A stretch of 64,000 bases of DNA, taken from contig OY288241.1 in assembly GCA_958450325.1 (NCBI GenBank), forward strand, positions 52,958,078 to 53,022,077, given 5' to 3'. This DNA is from Agrostemma githago (taxonomy: Eukaryota; Streptophyta; Magnoliopsida; Caryophyllales; Caryophyllaceae). The position numbers and the translations under genes are program-made. Of this stretch, positions 44,201 through 56,496 are shown one piece after another (the first letter of the stretch is position 1; the number at the start of each line of letters is the position of its first letter). The notes under the pieces are model-generated. The model was not told the origin of the DNA. It did not search any database and saw only the letters and a program-made list of their open reading frames with translations.

Positions 44201-45424
44201 ACCAACTTTCTGCTTTGTTGGTCGTTCTTAAAAGGAACAAGAATGCATTAGGTTACAGTCTAGATGACCTTAAGGGAATTAGTCCCGATATTTGCATGCA
44301 TCGAATTGAACTGGAAGAGGATCGCCGACCTGTTAGACAGGGTCAACGTAAGTTGAACCCGAAAATGCAGGAAGTGGTAATGAAAGAAGTGATGAAATTG
44401 TTAGACGCAGGTATAATTTATTCTGTCGGTCACTCTAAATGGGTGAGTCCTGTTCAGGTCGTCCCGAAGAAAGGCGGGACGACCGTGGTAAAAAACAATA
44501 AAAATGAATTAATACCTACTAGAATTGTAACGGGATGGCGGATGTGTATTGACTATAGACAATTAAATACCGCCACAAAAAAAGATCACTTCCCTCTTCC
44601 GTTTATCGATCAAATGGTAGAAAGGTTAGCCTCACATAAGTATTTTTGTTATTTAGATGGCTATTCAGGGTTCTTTCAGATCCCGATCCATCCCGATGAT
44701 CAGGAAAAGAATACCTTTACTTGTCCCCTTGGTGTTTTTGCTTATCGCAGGACGCCCTTTGGGTTGTGTAATGCCCCTGCCACCTTTCAAAGGTGTATGA
44801 TGGGGATATTTTTTGAGTATATCGAGTCTATTATGGAGGTATTTATGGATGATTTCAGTGTCTACGGTAGTAGTTTTACTGATTGTTTAACTAATCTTGA
44901 TAAAGTGATGCAGCGATGTATTGAGGTCAATCTAGTGCTGAATTGGGAGAAGTGCCGTTTTATGGTCAACGAGGGAGTTGTCCTTGGGCACTTAGTTTCA
45001 GACCGAGGCATCCAAGTATACAAAGCAAAGGTGCAAGTGGTCGAGCAATTGCCTCCTCCCGTTAACGTGAAGGGGGTTAGGAGTTTTCTTGGACACGCCG
45101 GATTTTATCGCCGGTTTATAAAAGATTTCTCTAAAATTGCTAAACCACTTACACAATTGCTTCTTAAGGATGCCCCATTCATTTTTTCTGATGAATGTTT
45201 ATCTGCTTTTAACAGGTTGAAGCAGGCTTTGGTCACAGCACCTATTATTCAGGCCCCGGATTGGGAGTTACCGTTTGAAGTTATGTGCGATGCTAGTGAT
45301 TATGCGGTCGGAGCGGTGCTGGGTCAAAGGAAGGAAAAGGCAGTAAATGCCATCTATTATGCGAGCCGAACTCTGGATGAGGCTTAGGTGAAGTATACTA
45401 CGACGGAGAAGGAGCTTCTAGCAT
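41287..45424 (+). pseudogene. gag-protease-RT of element D, three nonsense codons, 3' truncated
   Basis: One continuous phase from the ATG at 41287 to the break, interrupted by TGA at 42103-42105 and TAA near 42142 in gag and TAG at 45385-45387 in RNase H. The gag core (ALFPFSLAGPARRWYRDL) is followed by the zinc knuckle CERCGTEGHSAGEC near 42307. A palindrome-encoded linker lies at 42959-43112. The retropepsin has ALCDLGASVSVMPYS and ILGRPFLHTAG, and the RT has RMCIDYRQLN and FMDDFSVYG. RNase H begins with FEVMCDASDYAVG and ends at the junction. Frames are otherwise intact, so decay is mild. The gag stops are consistent with a W codon changed to TGA and a Y codon changed to TAA. Confidence 0.87.
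42959..43112 (+). repeat. ATAGTCGACCGACTAT palindromes inside the element D coding region
   Basis: Six copies of the LTR palindrome, all in the same phase, encode repeated (D/N)SRPTI between gag and protease. One copy has a substitution (CGACCAACTAT). The spacing is irregular, so this is not a simple tandem array. Confidence 0.93.
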
Positions 45425-45687
45425 GTCATTCCTCGTCTTATGGTGGTCACCACGGTCCCGCTAGGACCGTGGCTAAGGTACTTCAGTCAAGTTAGAACAG
45501 GACTCGGCCCGTCCGCCGATTCCTAAGGAAGGCCCACACATCACAAGTCACCCGTCTAGGTGTCTTTTCGAGTCGTTTCCTTTTTAGTCTTGTTTGGGAT
45601 GTACTTTCTATTTCGGGATTTCGGGCTAGTTTCTGATCACGCGGTGTTCTTACGGACAGGCCACCCGAGACTAGATACCAACGCAAA

Positions 45688-48600
45688 ATGGAAGAGTTGA
45701 AAGATGCCCTAACCAAGATCGAGACTCAACTGACCTGCATCCTTGCTAACCAAGCAACTTTGGACACTCGCATGAGCACTGTGGAGAAGACGGTCCCTAT
45801 TGCAGGAGCTGAGCCCACTGGGCCCATAGCCGAATTGGTTCGTGTTGTTCGCAGGCTCGAAGAACAAGTTCACTTATCGACGAACAACTCGATCCACACC
45901 GAAAATGCTCGTACTTATTCACCTTTGAATGACGAGCTACCTGCCAACCTCATCTTGACGGGAATTCCTATGTTTGAGGGTACCGAAGACCCGGTCCATC
46001 ATATCCGGGCCTTCAAGGACTTCATGGCGGTCAAAGGGGTAAAGTCCACCACGTTCAAGCACCTATTCCCTTCCTCTTTGGAGAAGCATCCCAAGGCATG
46101 GTTCTACAGGCTCGACCCTAAGAAATACAAGACTTGGGACGATGTGGCGACCGAATTTGCTCGGAACTACGCCGATAACACTGAAATCCAGACTAAAATG
46201 CGTACTCTGGAGGTCATGGCTCAAGAACCCAAAGAAGGGTTCACAAAATATTTGCAAAGATGGCGGGCCGAGAGCGTGAAGCTGGTCGACAAGCCCGGCG
46301 AGAAGGCCCTAGTGGAAGCTTTTGTCAAAAACCTCCTCCCATCCTACCGGGTCCATCTCCGGTATGCCATCATCCCCAACTTCGCTGTCCTTACTGAAAT
46401 GGGCACGAGAATCGAGGATGACTTGAGACTGGAGAGCCTGACTAAGGCCTCTACTAAAGGTTATCAAGGGGCTAGTTCATCTACAAACAAGCCCACACCT
46501 GCAGCTGCAACTCGCAGCATCTTTGACGAGGTAAACCTGCTTGACACCTCATCTAAAAAGAATACACCAAATCGGGTATTCACAGATATAGGGACTACCT
46601 ATACTTATGCCTTACAGAGGCTATCTTCAAAGGGCCTGATCCAACCGATAGGCCCAACTGCAGAACCTCCAGTAAAGAAGAGGCCCAAAACTTATAATGC
46701 CCAAGCCTACTGTCAGTACCACCGGGGTAACGGGCATGATACTGAAAAATGTTGGAGGTTAAAGCACCTGATCCAAGATCTCATCGAGAGCGGAAAAATC
46801 CCGTTGCCTGGAGACAAGCCGAGCAACAAAGAAAACCCGTTCAGTGCCCACGCAATATTCACCGGTGAGATAATTGACTGTTCTCACCTCATCTCTCCCT
46901 ATATCCCACAAATCAACGGGATATGGTTCGATGACGAGGATGATGTGTACTTAACCAAAGGGGAAGCTGTCCCCATCACTCTCGAAGAGGTCTGAAAGGC
47001 TAAATCTAAAGCTTTAGCCACCAACCACCTCGCCGCAGCTGGGCGTTCCACTCCTATATCCGTCACTAAACCTGCCAGGACGGAACCTACCCTTGAAGAA
47101 CCAAGCAACGACACCGCCTTGGTCCAGCAAATGAAGAGGGTTCGAGCTGATCTAACCATATGGCAATTACTGGTTAGCTCACAAGCTCATCGGGAAGCAC
47201 TGACTAAGGCTCTCGATGAAATCAAGGTCGACTCACAGACTACCCCATCTGAAATGGTAGCCACTATCATGCCTTATCTCAAAGGCAAATCCAAGGAAGA
47301 GGGCCCACTCATCACCTTCTCCAAGTCCGACCTACCGGTATTTGGGCCCAATCATAATCTGGCCCTATACATTACCGTCATTTACCGAGGTAAATACCTC
47401 CCGATGACGCTTATCGATGACGGATCCGCCGTAATGTCCTTCCTCTAAGGATCGCAAAAGCCCTCGGCATCACCGATGTCGATTACCTTCCGACGGCGCA
47501 GACCATCCAGGCTTTCGACGGAAGCCCAAAACCTGTTGCCGGGGCCGTTAAACTAAAGATCATAACGGGCCCGATCGAAAAAGAATTAGAGTTCCAGGTG
47601 ATTGATGTCACCTCATCCTTCAACCTACTACTAGGGAGGCCGTGGATCCATGCACTCAAGGCCGTATCCTCTACCTTACATAGGAAAGTCAAGATGCCAC
47701 TTCGGGACGGCATCATCACACTAGAGGCTACTTTTATCACCGTGGCTAGCTGTAATGCCACAAACCGGGCCGAACCACGAGGATTCGACTTCGTGGGCAT
47801 GATTGATGAGGCATATCTTTTCAAGCCTTACTTCACTGTTAGCATCGACACGATGCTACAAAATCTGGGTTACCTACCTGGAGCCACCTCAAGGCCATAC
47901 CTTCCGGCGGGGAAGATCATCGAGGTCCTGGACAACGGAGAGTCTCGGCTCGGTTTGGGATATACTATGAGCTCGGAAAACATGGGCCGGGCATATGCAA
48001 TCAAGTTCGTCACTCCCGTGTTTGGGGCGATCCAGGTGGGCCTCTACCAACCCACCATCACATATCCCGAGACCAAAACGGCTCGGGAATGCAACTACAT
48101 CCCTGACAATATATTCACCATCGTCCAGGCCGAATCCCAGGACGATGAAAACAATTCTGAGCCCGTACTGGGGCTCTTATTTGGAGAAGACAAGGTCTTC
48201 CCTGCTCCAAAAGATGACTTGGTCAACCTGATCCTCCGCAGCGATCGGTTTGACCCAACGTAGCTGATCACCGAAGTTGGTGCGGATACAGGAGGGAGAG
48301 CTTGGAGGAAGACCATCAAGTGGACCGACAGTCAAGGACGGGTCTACAAGCTGACCACCGGCGAGGGAGACATGCCGGATACCGAGTCTGAGTTAGAGTC
48401 AGAGTCGGAGTCTGAGTCCGAGTCTAGAGGGTCTGGTGCTATAGTCGAGTCTGTAACCCCTCTTCCCTTATTCACTGAGGTCTCGGGGCCTGTCCCAAGA
48501 CCTCTCCCTATCCCGCCACTGACCAACGATCAGATGGGCGCTCTTTTCGAGCTTTTCACAAAATTCACTATTAATAATAATAACGAAAACCGTTCTGCTT

Positions 48601-51600
48601 ACGACTTGTCTTATTTCCAAAATTTCCTCAATTTCAAAAATTGTATATGCAATGACATTGAGAAACCCGACGAACAGGTACCTTTACCTCCGCATCTGAT
48701 CGAGCAGCTCGAGCAAAGGGAATCCCGGGATCCGGTAATCGAAGAAACCGAATCCATCAACGTTGGAACCACTTTAGAGCCCAAGATGCTTAAGTTGGGC
48801 CTATCATTAGATCCAGAGGAGAGAAGACAATTCACAGACCTCCTCCAAGAGTTTAAAGATGTCTTTGCATGGTCCTACAAGGACATGCCGGGTATAGACC
48901 GGGAGATAGCCGAACACCGAATACCCATCAAAGATGGGTGCAAACCAGTAAAGCAGAAGCTCAGAAGGATGAAGCCCGAATGGTCTCTTAAAGTCAAGGA
49001 AGAGGTCGATAAACAATTCAAAGCGGGCTTTATACAAGTGTCTGAATATCCAGACTGGGTTGCAAACATCGTGCCGGTACCCAAGAAGGACGGCAAGGTG
49101 CGGGTATGCGTAGACTTCTGAGACCTTAACAAGGCCAGTCCAAAAGACGATTTCCCGTTACCACATATCGACATTTTAGTGGATAACACGGCCGACCATG
49201 CCCTTCTATCGTTCATGGACGGGTATGCCGGATACAATCAGATCAAGATGGCAGAAGAAGACATGAGTAAGACCACCTTCATTACACCTTGGGGTACTTA
49301 CTGTTACACCGTTATGCCATTTGGGCTTATCAATGTCGGAGCCACTTATCAACGGACCGCCACTACTTTACTACACGACATGATGCACAAAGAGGTGGAG
49401 GTCTATGTTGACGACATGATCGTCAAATCTAAGGACCGAAGCGGGCACATCGTAGCCCTAAGAAAATTCTTCACCCGGCTACGCAAATACAACATGAGAC
49501 TAAATCCTCAAAAATGCAGCTTCGGGGTAACATCGGGCAAATTATTGGGCCATATCGTTAGCCAACGCGGCATCGAGGTTGACCCAGCTAAAATCAAAGC
49601 CATTACCGAGATGCAACCACCCAAGACCGAAAAAGAAATACGGGGGTTTCTCGGGAAAGTCCAATACATTAGCCGGTTCATTTCAAAATTAACCATGGTA
49701 TGTGAGCCCATTTTCAAGAAACTGAAGATAGGAGAACGGGTACTATGGGACGATAAATGTCAAACGGCTTTCGATAAAATCAAGGAGATTCTATCTGCTC
49801 CGCCAGTACTAATGCCACCTCAACCCGGTTTGCCTTTGTCGTTATACCTAACAACGACTGAGACAGCCATGGGGGCTATGCTGGCCCAGACAGTCGATTC
49901 AGAAGAACGGGCTATTTACTACATCAGTAAAAAGTTCCTCGAATATGAGTGCAAATATACAATGCTCGAGAAAACGTGCCTAGCTCTGGTTTGGGCCACT
50001 AAAAAGCTCAGACACTACATGCTTAGTCACGAGGTACATGTGTTATCCAAAATGGATCCAATCAAATACCTGTTCGAGAAGCCTATCCTCAACGGCAGGA
50101 TGTCCAGATGGACTTTAATGTTATCCGAGTTCGACCTCAAATTAAAAGCCATCAAGGGACGGGTAGTAGCCGAGTTCCTCGCCGATAGCCCAATATCCGA
50201 AGACGGACACACCGATACTTGGTCCTTTCCTGATGAAGACATATTCCATACCGATACTGAGACATCGGATTTGTATTTTGATGGAGCGTCCAACTTTCGA
50301 GGATTCGGGGTCGGAATTCTGCTAATATCACCATAGGGAGAACACACTCCCTTATCAATCAAATTGGACTTTGACGTGACCAATAACGCAGCCGAATACG
50401 AAGCATGCACTCACGGGTTGCAAGCCGCCGCCGATTTAGGGGTAACAAACCTCCGGGTTCATGGTGATTCATCATTGGTCATAAATCAAGCACTCCAAAA
50501 ATGGAAAACTCGGAACGCCAATCTCGTGGCTTACCAAGCACGGGTACGAGTTCTAGAGAAACAATTCCAGAAGGTGGAATATATATACTTGCCTCGGGAA
50601 GAAAATCAGTTTGCAGATGCGCTTTCCAAATTAGCATCTTTACTGAATATCCCGGATCACCTGACCAACATGCCAATCTGTGTCAAAAGACGGTCCGAGC
50701 CGGCGTATGTACATGCCATCCAGGACATCGAGCTAGCTGATCCAGAACCTTGGTATCAGTCAGTCCTAACCTACTTGGCAACGGGAAAGTATCCCCCGGG
50801 AACTGAAAACCGGGCCAAGAAAGCCCTGCGGAGATTGGCAACCCAATTCATTCGCACGGACGACGGGCAATTGTACAAAAAGACAGCACAGGGGCTCTAC
50901 TCCTATGCATCGACAAAATACAGGCCAAAAAGGTAATGGCCGAGGTGCACGATGGTGAAAACGGCCCGCATATGAACGCCCATATGCTAGCCCGTAAAAT
51001 CATGAGGCTCGAGTATTATTGGAACACCATGGAAACAGACTGTCAGTTATATGTCAAACACTGCCATAACTGTCAGATCTTTGCCAATGTACAGCACATG
51101 CCATCTTCCCTATTATATACCATGACATCACCATGGCCATTTTCGACATGGGGTATAGACATAATTGGAAAGGTGCATCCTTCCGGGACGGGAGGTCATT
51201 GCTTCATTTTGGTGGCCATCGACTACTTCACCAAATGGGTCGAAGCCGAGTCATACCGTGTCTTGAACGCCAAGCACGTGGCCAAGTTTATCCAGAACAA
51301 GATCATATGCCGCTACGGGGTCCCTCACGAATTCATCAGTGATCACGGGACCCACTTCCAAGCCGAAACTGCCGCATTGCTGGCAAAATATAAAATTCAA
51401 AGGCATACGTCTTCGCCTTACCGACCTCAAACAAACGGAGCGGTGGAAGCGGCCAATAAAACGATTGTCACCATACTTAAAAAGATGGCTGAGAATTATC
51501 GGGACTGGCCCGACAAAATACCCTTCGCCCTATGGGGATACCGGACTTCAATTCGCACTGCAACCGGAGCAACTTCGTATTACCTGACATATGGAATGGA

Positions 51601-52000
51601 AGCAGTTCAACCGATCGAGCTAGAAGTGCCATCCCTTAGGATTTTACTTGAAAGCCAAGTACCTGAGGCAGATTGGGTCCAAGCCCGATACGATTCGCTA
51701 GTCCTTCTAGACGAACGGCGATCACGGGCCCTCAACAATATCCAAATATATCAAAAGAGGATCCAACGGGCTTTCAACAAAAGGGTTAGGCCCAGAAACA
51801 TCAAAGAAGGGGATTTGGTCCTAAAATCGGTTCGTGCCTTACTACCGGTTGACCCAAGGGGTAAATTCAAACCCAAATGGGATGGGCCGTACTTAGTCAA
51901 GAAGGTCCTATCGGGAGGAGCGTTAATGCTGACAGACTTGGACGGGAACGAATTTGTCAACCCAACCAACTTGGACCAGCTGAAGCGCTACTACCCATAA
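45688..52000 (+). pseudogene. gag-pol of element E, multiply disrupted
   Basis: Collinear with the element B polyprotein. There is a gag with the CQYHRGNGHDTEKC knuckle (about 46712), a retropepsin DDGSAV (about 47415), an acidic Ser-Glu run (48385), RT with YVDDM (about 49408), RNase H, a second RNase H (YFDGASN near 50275) and an integrase (50936-52000) with GIDIIG, SDHGTHF and NGAVEAANK. Breaks relative to B: TGA at 46993, a one-base loss near 47432 just after the protease active site, TAG at 48261, TGA at 49119 (in place of an Arg codon), TAG at 50334 and a one-base loss near 50893. The N-terminal gag has no stop at the place where B has its TAA. Confidence 0.9.
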
Positions 52001-52396
52001 ACCCCATCTCAATGTCATTTGCAAAAATTTATAAAAAATTGTCTTTTTATAAATTTTCAAAAATTATAGACAAGTCAATAAGCTAGAATTAATTATTCTA
52101 CTGTCGCACATCTCGAATTAATAATCTTGATGTACTTCAAAAATTGCAAAAAAAATAAATCAACTCAAATTTTGAACTACGTTTTGTTTGATTCCGCTAA
52201 TCGTGGATACGTAGGCAACCCCTCAAAATGGTACAACCACTGCAATAAACGAAAGACGGGAATGGTATTCTTTAATACGTCTTTATTTAACCGATAAATT
52301 CGGGAATTACAAAAAAAACGCCGGACACGGCATACACACACAAAAAAATCACACCACAAAAAATAATAATAATATTCAAATAATAAAATAAGGAGA
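52001..52396. other. convergent spacer of element E
   Basis: AT-rich spacer between the gag-pol stop and the stop of the antisense gene, homologous in position to 20124-20517. No gene. Confidence 0.45.
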
Positions 52397-53365
52397 CTAG
52401 TATCCGGGCATTTTCCCCTTCCCCTTGTCCTTCGGGTCACGTGGAGCATGAGGTCTTCGGGGTGGTGGCGAGCGTTCCCGAATCACAAGTGGAACCTCTT
52501 TAGCACGAGCCCGTTTCTTCGGCGACGGGTCTTCTATCACAGTCTTTGGTCCAATACGGGCCCGCACGTGCTCGGGTAACCTATCCTGCGGGCCAAGTCG
52601 GTCCTGCACGGGTAGTCTTGGGCCCAGTCTCCTTCCCAAGTCAGTCTGGGGGCTCACTTTCCCCCAAGCACCTTTAGCACTAGACCCTTCAGCTTGAGTC
52701 TTAGTCTTCTTTTTGTGACCTGACATTAGACGAACCATGGTAGCCGGGGTGTCACCATCATCGAAGAATCCCCTGTTGTCTTTAGATTGCTCCCTTCTCA
52801 GCAGGTCAAAAGCTTCGTCAACCTTAAGCGCAGCTCGGGCTTTAGAATCAGCTGCTTTGGTCCACTTCGTGTAAGAATCTGAAACCCAGATTGAGTGGCG
52901 AGATTTGACAATGGTCCAAGTATGCCGTGTGTACCATCTTTGCATCCAGGTATCACACATCACATTAGTCAGTTGGGTAGGGTCACTCACAACTGCTTCA
53001 ACTTCAGGGATTCGCTGGGTCCATCTGATAAGTGTGGTTTGTAGTGCCTATTTTGTAGTGTTTTGGTCCCATTTTCCTTGTGGAATCGCTCCTTGGGAGC
53101 GATTTATGGGCTACTTATGCTTCCTCTAGTTCGTTTCAGGTTCCCGAGACCATTCATGAAGAGTTGGAGCGATTCCGACTCAAACATACACTTTTCGGAG
53201 CCAACGAAGCGGAGGAACGATGACTCGATGCTTCGGAATCGACCCCGAGACCTTGGGACCCAATCCCGAGTCCCGAGACCCGATCCCGAGTCCCAAGAAT
53301 CGATGAGAAGTTCATATGAAGCAAGGAGGAGCCAAAAGGGTCATATTGGAGGCCTACAAGACCCA

Positions 53366-53512
53366 TCCCCGACGGGTATGCACCTCATCCCGTCGGGGAT
53401 GAAGTGCGAGTTTGAGGGAGCTACTGCAGGGCCGTCCCGGTCGGGACCAACCCGTCCCGGTCGGGATGGTGGGTCCGTCCCGGTCGGGATGACCCGTCCC
53501 GGTCGGGACCAA
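53366..53512. repeat. GC-rich palindrome cluster in the second solo LTR
   Basis: Four or more CCCGTCCCGGTCGGGA-type words plus CATCCCGTCGGGGATGA, ending 52 bp upstream of the TATA box at 53564. Confidence 0.85.
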
Positions 53513-53563
53513 GTGCTGTTGCCCGCATTTCACTTTCTTTCTTCTCCCTTCCATTTGTAACCC

Positions 53564-53571
53564 TATAAATA
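53564..53571 (+). promoter_or_regulatory. TATA box of the second solo LTR
   Basis: TATAAATA in the context ACCCTATAAATACCCC, collinear with the box at 6144-6137. Confidence 0.65.
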
Positions 53572-54946
53572 CCCCTCCTCTTGTAATCTTAGCTGATGTT
53601 CTTCACCTCTCCTTAAACCCTAGACTACTTTAGGTTAGATTAGATTAGATTAGTATAGATTAGTCGGTAATTAGTGGTTAATCTTAGTTTAGTACTTGTA
53701 TTAAGGGAATTCTTCAAGATCTTCACCAAGCTTGACAACCTTGGTGGTTTGTTTTGGGTTTTCTTCATTAATGCAAGTTTCAATCTTTCTCCTTCACTAG
53801 TATGGTATAATCCTCTTCCTTTTTTACTCTTTATCTTGTTTAATTCATCCAAGTTTGCATCTTTGATTGTTGTATTGTTCTTAGTTCATCTTTTTCAATA
53901 GTTTTATTATGGATGTTTTGATTCTTGTGTTGATTTCTCTTGTTCTTGTTAGTATTAGTTTAGATATGTTAGAGTAGTGTTCTTGCTAGGGTTAGTAGGG
54001 TGATTAGGGTGTTAATTGGGTGATTAAGGGTTTGTTGGAGATGTGGGTGGAAGATTTGGGTTTCCTCTTGGTTGACGCATATGACATGTTTGATGAATTG
54101 CTTGAATGACTAAGTAAGTTAGATTGCTTGTTTTTCTTGCTTTTCCCTTGTGGGTGTTAGTTGTTATGGGTTCGGTTCCCTCATTAAGTTGCGAGAGCCT
54201 GGTGAGGGCGACCCCTAGGTTAGTCTAAGTTGCGACCGCCCGGATGCGATCTAGGCCATAACACGCTAGAACCCCGTTTGTCATGTGTGTCGCCAAAATG
54301 GGTTCCATGAGGAACCTCTAGGTCGGTTTAAGTTGCGACCGCCCGGACCGACCTAGATTACCCTACTACCTCCTTCATTCTAGCTCTCCCTTGACCATTT
54401 CGTTACCCCTTTGACCCCGACCTAATCCTAGCCCGTTTTCCTTGTTGTTCTTCCTAGTCATAGTCTAGCTTTCTCCCCTTCTATCATTCTCTAGCTTAGC
54501 TCGTTGATGTAGTCAGGTTTTTGGGCCGACCTAGTCTACACGCCTCTACCGTCCCCGTAGATTCGACCCGACTTACCCTAGCTACCCTAGTTAGGTTTTG
54601 CCGGTTATTATTTGGTGGCGGGATTCACGACAAATCCCTACCATCACCATCCATACTGCCTTAGTATGCGATCTGGGTAGAGATGAACCGTTTGCCTAAA
54701 AGATAGAATCACCTGATAGCGGGCTCTATCCCTCGGGTCCAAGCCACTCCAAAGGTAGATGGGCCACCACGGAACGACCCATCGAATTAGCGGACCACCA
54801 TGGAAAGACAAAACCTCGTCCCAATACTTTTGCGTAATCTGACGAGAGAAATCAATGGCCCGCCTCCTCGTCATCACCTGGTTATGACGGTAGTTGCCCG
54901 CATCTAGGGGAGGATCTATCACTGATAGCCTCTCATAAAGCCAAAT

Positions 54947-55171
54947 CTGCGAAAGGAAACAAAAACATGATTTCCCGAGGTGAAATAGGCGTCCGCCTAA
55001 GGCCACTCGGTCGAGTGCCTAGGACACTCGGTCGAGTGGTACCCCTGAACACAAACAGGGGGCTTTTTACGAGGGCACTCGATCGAGTGCCCACTGCAGC
55101 AGATCCTTCGCGAAATAAATCGAAAAATTGAGAAATAAAAAAAAAAAACAATAAGTTGCAAAGTAACATAC
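54947..55171 (-). repeat. intron of the antisense gene in element E, with palindromes
   Basis: Contains CACTCGGTCGAGTGC, CACTCGGTCGAGTGG and CACTCGATCGAGTGC between 55004 and 55092, plus an A-rich tract. This is the same palindrome word as in element B, at the same place, although the two introns are otherwise diverged. Confidence 0.85.
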
Positions 55172-55935
55172 TTGCAGCAAACGGGTGCTCCCGGTAAGAC
55201 GAATTGATGAGTCCCTCTTGCGGCTGTCCAATCCTTGGATAATCTCGCCCGTAATCAGCCAAGCCGGACTGTGTTCAGTCTCCATCAAATCTACTACGGT
55301 CAGAAGACGGGTGCTCCCCATGCAGGATAACAAATCCATGTGGCCCTCGAAAGCATATACGTGGAGCATACAGAAAGAAAAAGCCCTACGGCTCTAAGCC
55401 GGTCTGACCCGGACATCAAGAGAATTCATAAATTTCTCAGCCAAGTCGATCAGAGAAATTTTATCACCTTCCATCATGCGGGATACCTCGTTGTGGGAGA
55501 GCCCCAAAAATTCTCTCAGCTTCCTCCTCGGGTCATAGATCGAGTACGGAACAGCGGGACGGAGTATTGGGTTCCATCCTCCTATAGCTGCAATCTCCTC
55601 AGGTAAAGGGCAGACTTCGCCCCGAGGAAAGGCAAAGACATGATATATGTCGTCCCAGTAAGCCAAGCATGCATCCAAAAAGTAACGATCAACCACCATC
55701 TGACGGAACGGGTACAGCTGAGTTATACCCGTCTGGTTAAGCGCCACCCTATCTGCGTCCCTGAAGCGCCGGGACCACTCCTGCAGCATAACGGTCAATC
55801 TATCGATTCCCATGACTGATTCCTTAAGAAAATAAAGGGATTTTATTTTTGCCTTGAGGGAAATAAAGAGACTTCCTTTAAAAAAGGGATTGATTTGTGA
55901 TGAGAATTGTGAAGAAATCAAGAGCAAGAGGGGGG

Positions 55936-55945
55936 CTATATATAG
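55936..55945 (-). promoter_or_regulatory. TATA box of the antisense gene in element E
   Basis: CTATATATAG, about 120 bp upstream of the ATG at 55813, equivalent to 18172-18179 in element B. Confidence 0.55.
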
Positions 55946-56483
55946 CATTAGCCTTGCAAACTGTTTAGGAAAAATTTCTAATCCCAATTGGAATCAAACC
56001 GCAAGCCTAGTCTCGATACTAGCACGAAAATCTCCATCCCAAACTTTCCTAATCTTTGTTAGGAGTCAAAAATCTCAAAGTTTCCAAAATTCAAAAATCT
56101 CGAACTTTCAAGATTTCAAAATTTCAAAAATTCAAAATTTCGAAAAATCATTTCTCCCCAGCGCGAGTCATTTTGCTACCTACGTGTTGCAAGCATTTCA
56201 TGTGACTTATACAGGTATGACTCAAACAGGGACATGCAAGCCACTACACCTCCCCAGCATTTCACGGGATGGGCCTACACACAGGCACACCCAGGACTTA
56301 CGCGACAAGTCCAAATGCCCCACGGAGTATCGTCATCAGCTCAGGTATGACTTCTAGCTTATGGCTGGCGAGCCCTTCACGCGAGTCTAATGGACTATAA
56401 ACGACCCGACCGGAAGTCCGCCAGGTTTCAATCATCGATTGGCCTGGTGGCTACTCTGACTTTCGCCTTGTCCAAGCCTCAGT
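55946..56483. other. spacer between antisense gene and PPT of element E
   Basis: No gene is supported. It is homologous in position, and partly in sequence, to 17452-18171 (for example GGCTGGCGAGCCCTTCACGCG). Confidence 0.45.
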
Positions 56484-56496
56484 CAGAGTGGGGGCT
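56484..56496 (+). promoter_or_regulatory. polypurine tract of element E
   Basis: AGAGTGGGGGCTC immediately before the 3' LTR, identical to the element B tract. Confidence 0.85.

Larger units (their letters stand above)
39812..45424 (+). mobile_element. Athila-lineage retrotransposon, 5' part (element D)
   Basis: Plus-strand order: 5' LTR (39812-41170), PBS, gag, protease, RT and the beginning of RNase H. It stops at about 45424, where element E sequence begins. Integrase, the extra ORF, PPT and 3' LTR are missing. The left end begins exactly in the gag of element C, as expected for an insertion, but the right-hand target site is lost. Confidence 0.85.
53026..54646 (+). mobile_element. solo LTR, second copy, inserted in the antisense gene
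   Basis: Begins TGATAAGTGTGG and ends ACCATCA, 1621 bp, flanked by the 5-bp duplication CCATC (53021-53025 and 54647-54651). Removing it restores the coding phase of the host exon. It is the same family as 5067-6663. The interior has no PBS, PPT or coding sequence. Confidence 0.88.
52397..55813 (-). pseudogene. spliced antisense gene of element E, disrupted by a solo LTR
   Basis: On the minus strand: ATG at 55813 (MGIDRLTVML...), exon 1 to 55172, intron 55171-54947 (CTGCAA/GTATGT ... TTTCGCAG/ATTTGG), and exon 2 from 54946, split by the LTR at 53026-54646, to the stop at 52397. Conserved blocks shared with the B copy include HVFAFPRGE, LLQ joined to IWLYERL, WDEVLSFHGGPLIRW, MCDTWMQRW and the basic tail RERSPPP...KGKGKMP. 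One in-frame TAG lies near 55394. The same exon borders in two diverged elements show that the splice structure is inherited with the element. It is inactive here. Confidence 0.82.
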
